Source of the DNA: Thermogutta sp.
GTDB taxonomy: Bacteria; Planctomycetota; Planctomycetia; Pirellulales; Thermoguttaceae
Reading direction: 5' to 3'
Length of the DNA stretch: 6,394 nucleotides
NCBI GenBank assembly: GCA_012798155.1
Contig: JAAZNR010000050.1
Coordinates: forward strand, 1-6,394
The notes below the pieces were generated by a model. That model worked only from the letters and a program-made list of their open reading frames with translations. It made no database searches and was not told the DNA's origin. Positions 4,041-6,394 of this stretch are shown piece by piece (position 1 is the first letter of the stretch; every line of letters starts with the position of its first letter). The translations under genes were made by a program, and so were the position numbers.

Positions 4041-6209
4041 ATGGAACGTTGGAACGGACACAACGGCCGAAGCGAACGGCTGCCGCCTGCTCGCGGGCTT
4101 GACCTCAGGGTCGAGGCGGAGATGGAATACGATCTGCGGGCTGAGCTGCGCCGGGTGGTCTGCGGTGCGAGGCAGCAGCTCTTGAGCCGGCAGCATTCCG
4201 AAGGCTATTGGCAGGGAGAATTGGAAGGCGACGGCATCCTCCAGAGCGAGACCGTTCTGGTCCTGGCTTTCTTCGGCAAGGAACGATCGCCCCTTGCGGA
4301 AGCCCTTGCCAAACGGCTCTTGGACACGCAATTGCCGGAGGGCGGCTGGTCCTTGTATCCCGGCGGGCGGGCGGAAATCAGCGCCTCGGTCAAAGCCTAC
4401 TTCGCGCTCAAGCTGACCGGTCACGATCCGGCGGCCGAACCCCTGCAACGCGCCCGAGAAATGATCCTCTCGCTGGGCGGCGCGGAGCGGGTCAACAGCT
4501 TCACGCGATTCTATCTGGCGATGCTGGGCCAGATTCCCTATTCGCTTTGCCCGGCCGTCCCCCCGGAACTGCTCCTCTTGCCCTCCTGGTTCCCCGTGCA
4601 TTTGCAGGCTCTCAGCGCGTGGTCGCGGACGATGGTGGTGCCGCTGTCGGTGATTTGGGCCAAGAAGCCGGTGCGCCCCTTGCCGGCGGAACTGGGGATT
4701 CGCGAGCTGATCCTCCGTCCGCCCCATCAATGGCCGCCGATCCGCAAGCCGGGCGAAACCATCCGCCGCGGTTTCGGCTGGGGGGCCTTCTTCCGCGGCG
4801 TCGATCGCCTGTACAAAGCGGCCGAGCGGAGCGGCCGGCTGCCGGGGCGACAACGGGCGCTCCGCGCGGCCCGGGATTGGATGCTCCGGCGAATCGACGC
4901 CGGCGACGGATTGGGAGCGATCTATCCGCCGATCGTCTGGAGTCTGATCGCCCTGCAAGCCCTGGGCGTTTCCCCGGATCACCCCGCCGTCCGCAAAACG
5001 TGGCGTCAATTGGAAGGACTGGTCATCGAGGATCAACGGGGAACCCGCGTCCAGCCCTGCCTTTCGCCGGTGTGGGATACGGCAATCAGCCTGCGGACCC
5101 TCTTTGCGGCGGGAGCCGACGGCAATTGCAGTTCGGTTCGTAAAGCCGCGGCCTGGTTGATCGACAAGCAGATTACCGTGCCGGGAGACTGGGCCGAGAC
5201 GGTCCGCGCCGAACCGGGGGGCTGGTGCTTCGAGCACCGCAACGATTTCTACCCCGACTGCGACGATACGGCCATGGCGCTGATGGCCCTGCATGGGTTC
5301 ATCAACGGCAATTGCAACGAGCAGTTTCCTCAGCCGTTCACCCTGATCGACGAGCACGCCGCCCACGCCGACGCCGCATCTGCCCGGCCGGGCGGCGACG
5401 AGGAGGAAGACTTGCTGGAACGGGCGACGAGGGCCGTCCATCGCGGCCTGAACTGGCTGCTCGCCATGCAAAACGCCGACGGAGGCTGGGCCGCCTTCGA
5501 CCGCAACAATTGCCGGCGGTTCCTCTGCCACGTCCCATTCGCCGACCACAACGCCATGATCGACCCCAGTTCGCCGGACTTGACGGGGAGGGTCTTGGAG
5601 GCCTTGGCCACGCTGGGCCGCCGCGTGGGCTGCCCCGAAGTCGATCGCGCCGTCCGTTATCTTCGCCGGCGTCAGGAGCCTGACGGGAGTTGGTTCGGCC
5701 GCTGGGGCGTGAACTACATCTATGGGACCTGGCAGGCCGTGACGGGTCTCCGTGCGGTGGGCGTGCCCGAAGACGACCCCGCCGTACAAGCCGGCGCCCA
5801 ATGGCTCATCAGTCATCAGCAGGCCGACGGCGGGTGGGGCGAGTCGCCCGACACCTACGACCACCCCGAACGCCGGGGACGCGGACCGACGACGCCCTCG
5901 CAAACGGCCTGGGCCGTGATGGGCCTCCTCGCCGCGGGAAAACGCTCGCATCGCTCCGTCCTGCAGGGCGTACGATTCCTCCTCGATCGCTGGTCGCTTC
6001 AGGACGGCTGGGATGAGCCTTATTTTACCGGGACGGGATTTCCACGAGTCTTCTACTTGCGCTATCACATGTACGCGCATTACTTTCCGCTGATGGCCCT
6101 GGCAAAGTTCGCGGCGTCGGCGGACCACGATACGCAGCCGCCCCCTCGCCCCCGGCTCCGCGTCGTTACGCCCGCCGACTCGCCGCGCGAAAACCTCCGC
6201 ACGGCCTGA
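4041..6209 (+). CDS. shc: Squalene-hopene cyclase
   Basis: Class II triterpene cyclase that protonates squalene and folds it into the pentacyclic hopene/hopanol on the inner face of the membrane, the committed step of hopanoid synthesis. At 722 residues it is longer than the roughly 630-residue Alicyclobacillus enzyme. QW repeats are seen at 51-57 (QHSEGYW), 477-483 (QNADGGW), 545-551 (QEPDGSW) and 593-599 (QQADGGW), among others. The protonating motif is DCDDTA (406-411), with D408 as the likely general acid, after GGWCFEHRNDFYP. Other family signatures are SPVWDTA (342-348), GGWAAFD, DHNAMIDP, GSWFGRWGVNYIYGT (W555), and GTGFP-VFYL-YHMY (F667, F671, Y675, Y678), so the aromatic cavity is kept. 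A 34-residue acidic insertion follows DCDDTA (about 421-455). The start at 4041 rests on AAGGA 10 bases upstream. The gene is followed after 36 bases by hpnH, almost certainly an operon. An alternative name is hpnF. Confidence 0.96.
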   Translation: MERWNGHNGRSERLPPARGLDLRVEAEMEYDLRAELRRVVCGARQQLLSRQHSEGYWQGELEGDGILQSETVLVLAFFGKERSPLAEALAKRLLDTQLPEGGWSLYPGGRAEISASVKAYFALKLTGHDPAAEPLQRAREMILSLGGAERVNSFTRFYLAMLGQIPYSLCPAVPPELLLLPSWFPVHLQALSAWSRTMVVPLSVIWAKKPVRPLPAELGIRELILRPPHQWPPIRKPGETIRRGFGWGAFFRGVDRLYKAAERSGRLPGRQRALRAARDWMLRRIDAGDGLGAIYPPIVWSLIALQALGVSPDHPAVRKTWRQLEGLVIEDQRGTRVQPCLSPVWDTAISLRTLFAAGADGNCSSVRKAAAWLIDKQITVPGDWAETVRAEPGGWCFEHRNDFYPDCDDTAMALMALHGFINGNCNEQFPQPFTLIDEHAAHADAASARPGGDEEEDLLERATRAVHRGLNWLLAMQNADGGWAAFDRNNCRRFLCHVPFADHNAMIDPSSPDLTGRVLEALATLGRRVGCPEVDRAVRYLRRRQEPDGSWFGRWGVNYIYGTWQAVTGLRAVGVPEDDPAVQAGAQWLISHQQADGGWGESPDTYDHPERRGRGPTTPSQTAWAVMGLLAAGKRSHRSVLQGVRFLLDRWSLQDGWDEPYFTGTGFPRVFYLRYHMYAHYFPLMALAKFAASADHDTQPPPRPRLRVVTPADSPRENLRTA

Positions 6210-6245
6210 GCCGACTTCCACGAACCCCGCCCCATAGGATATCCC

Positions 6246-6394
6246 ATGCGATTTCCTCTCTCGCTGACACGTTCGCTCAGCGCGTATCTCCTGCGTCAAC
6301 GCCTGGCCGGACGCCGCCGCTTTCCCCTGGTCTTGATGTTGGAGCCGCTCTTCGCCTGCAACCTTCACTGCACGGGCTGCGGGCGGATTCGCGA
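6246..6394 (+). CDS. hpnH: HpnH-like radical SAM adenosyl-hopene transferase, N-terminal 49 codons (cut by right window edge)
   Basis: The frame from ATG 6246 is open to the window end. AGGA (6236-6239) lies 6 bases upstream. The start reads [20 protein letters not shown], then [18 protein letters not shown], matching the known HpnH opening (a membrane-associating helix, then [17 protein letters not shown]). The radical SAM motif C-x3-C-x2-C is complete at C38, C42 and C45, ready to hold the 4Fe-4S cluster that cleaves S-adenosylmethionine. HpnH adds the 5'-deoxyadenosyl radical to diploptene to give adenosylhopane, the first step toward C35 bacteriohopanepolyols. Its position 36 bases behind shc fits this exactly: the cyclase product is its substrate. 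GCGRI replaces the GCGKI I recall as usual, a conservative change. Only the N-terminus is visible, so a related radical SAM enzyme cannot be fully excluded. Confidence 0.9.
   Translation, partial: MRFPLSLTRSLSAYLLRQRLAGRRRFPLVLMLEPLFACNLHCTGCGRIR

Noticed and set aside
3999..6368. A 789-codon open frame antisense to the whole squalene-hopene cyclase gene
   Set aside because: It mirrors a GC-rich real gene, has no recognisable domain or ribosome binding site, and runs into the start of hpnH. The sense frame has all cyclase motifs.

Overview
GC-rich bacterial DNA carrying five protein genes, two of them cut by the window edges. The mix suggests a planctomycete: a large exported TPR protein, a stand-alone Ser/Thr kinase, an FmdB-type zinc ribbon protein with an acidic tail, and a squalene-hopene cyclase followed by an HpnH-like radical SAM enzyme. 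This is an inference from gene content, not from a marker gene, and other hopanoid-making phyla are not excluded.

Layout. 1-1608 (minus) is the N-terminal 536 codons of an exported TPR-repeat protein that runs off the left edge. 1609-1916 is a divergent regulatory region with a good sigma70-type promoter for the next gene and several inverted repeats. 1917-3125 (plus) is a Hanks-type Ser/Thr kinase with all core catalytic residues; its C-terminus is a hydrophobic Gly/Ala/Ile/Leu segment encoded by 14 tandem 12-bp units. 3110-3637 (minus) is an FmdB-family zinc ribbon protein, convergent with the kinase gene and overlapping it by 16 bp; a strong ribosome binding site places its start at a GTG. 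3638-4040 is a second divergent regulatory region. 4041-6209 (plus) is squalene-hopene cyclase, and 36 bases later, at 6246, begins the first 49 codons of an HpnH-type adenosyl-hopene transferase that runs off the right edge.

How the genes work together. The clear functional unit is shc-hpnH: the cyclase turns squalene into hopene/hopanol, and HpnH adds a 5'-deoxyadenosyl group to start the extended (C35) hopanoid side chain. The TPR, kinase and zinc ribbon genes have no evident link to hopanoids beyond adjacency. The least ordinary item is the kinase C-terminus, where a DNA minisatellite whose unit is a multiple of three encodes a GxxxG glycine zipper in exact register. I see no mobile element, CRISPR array, tRNA or rRNA.
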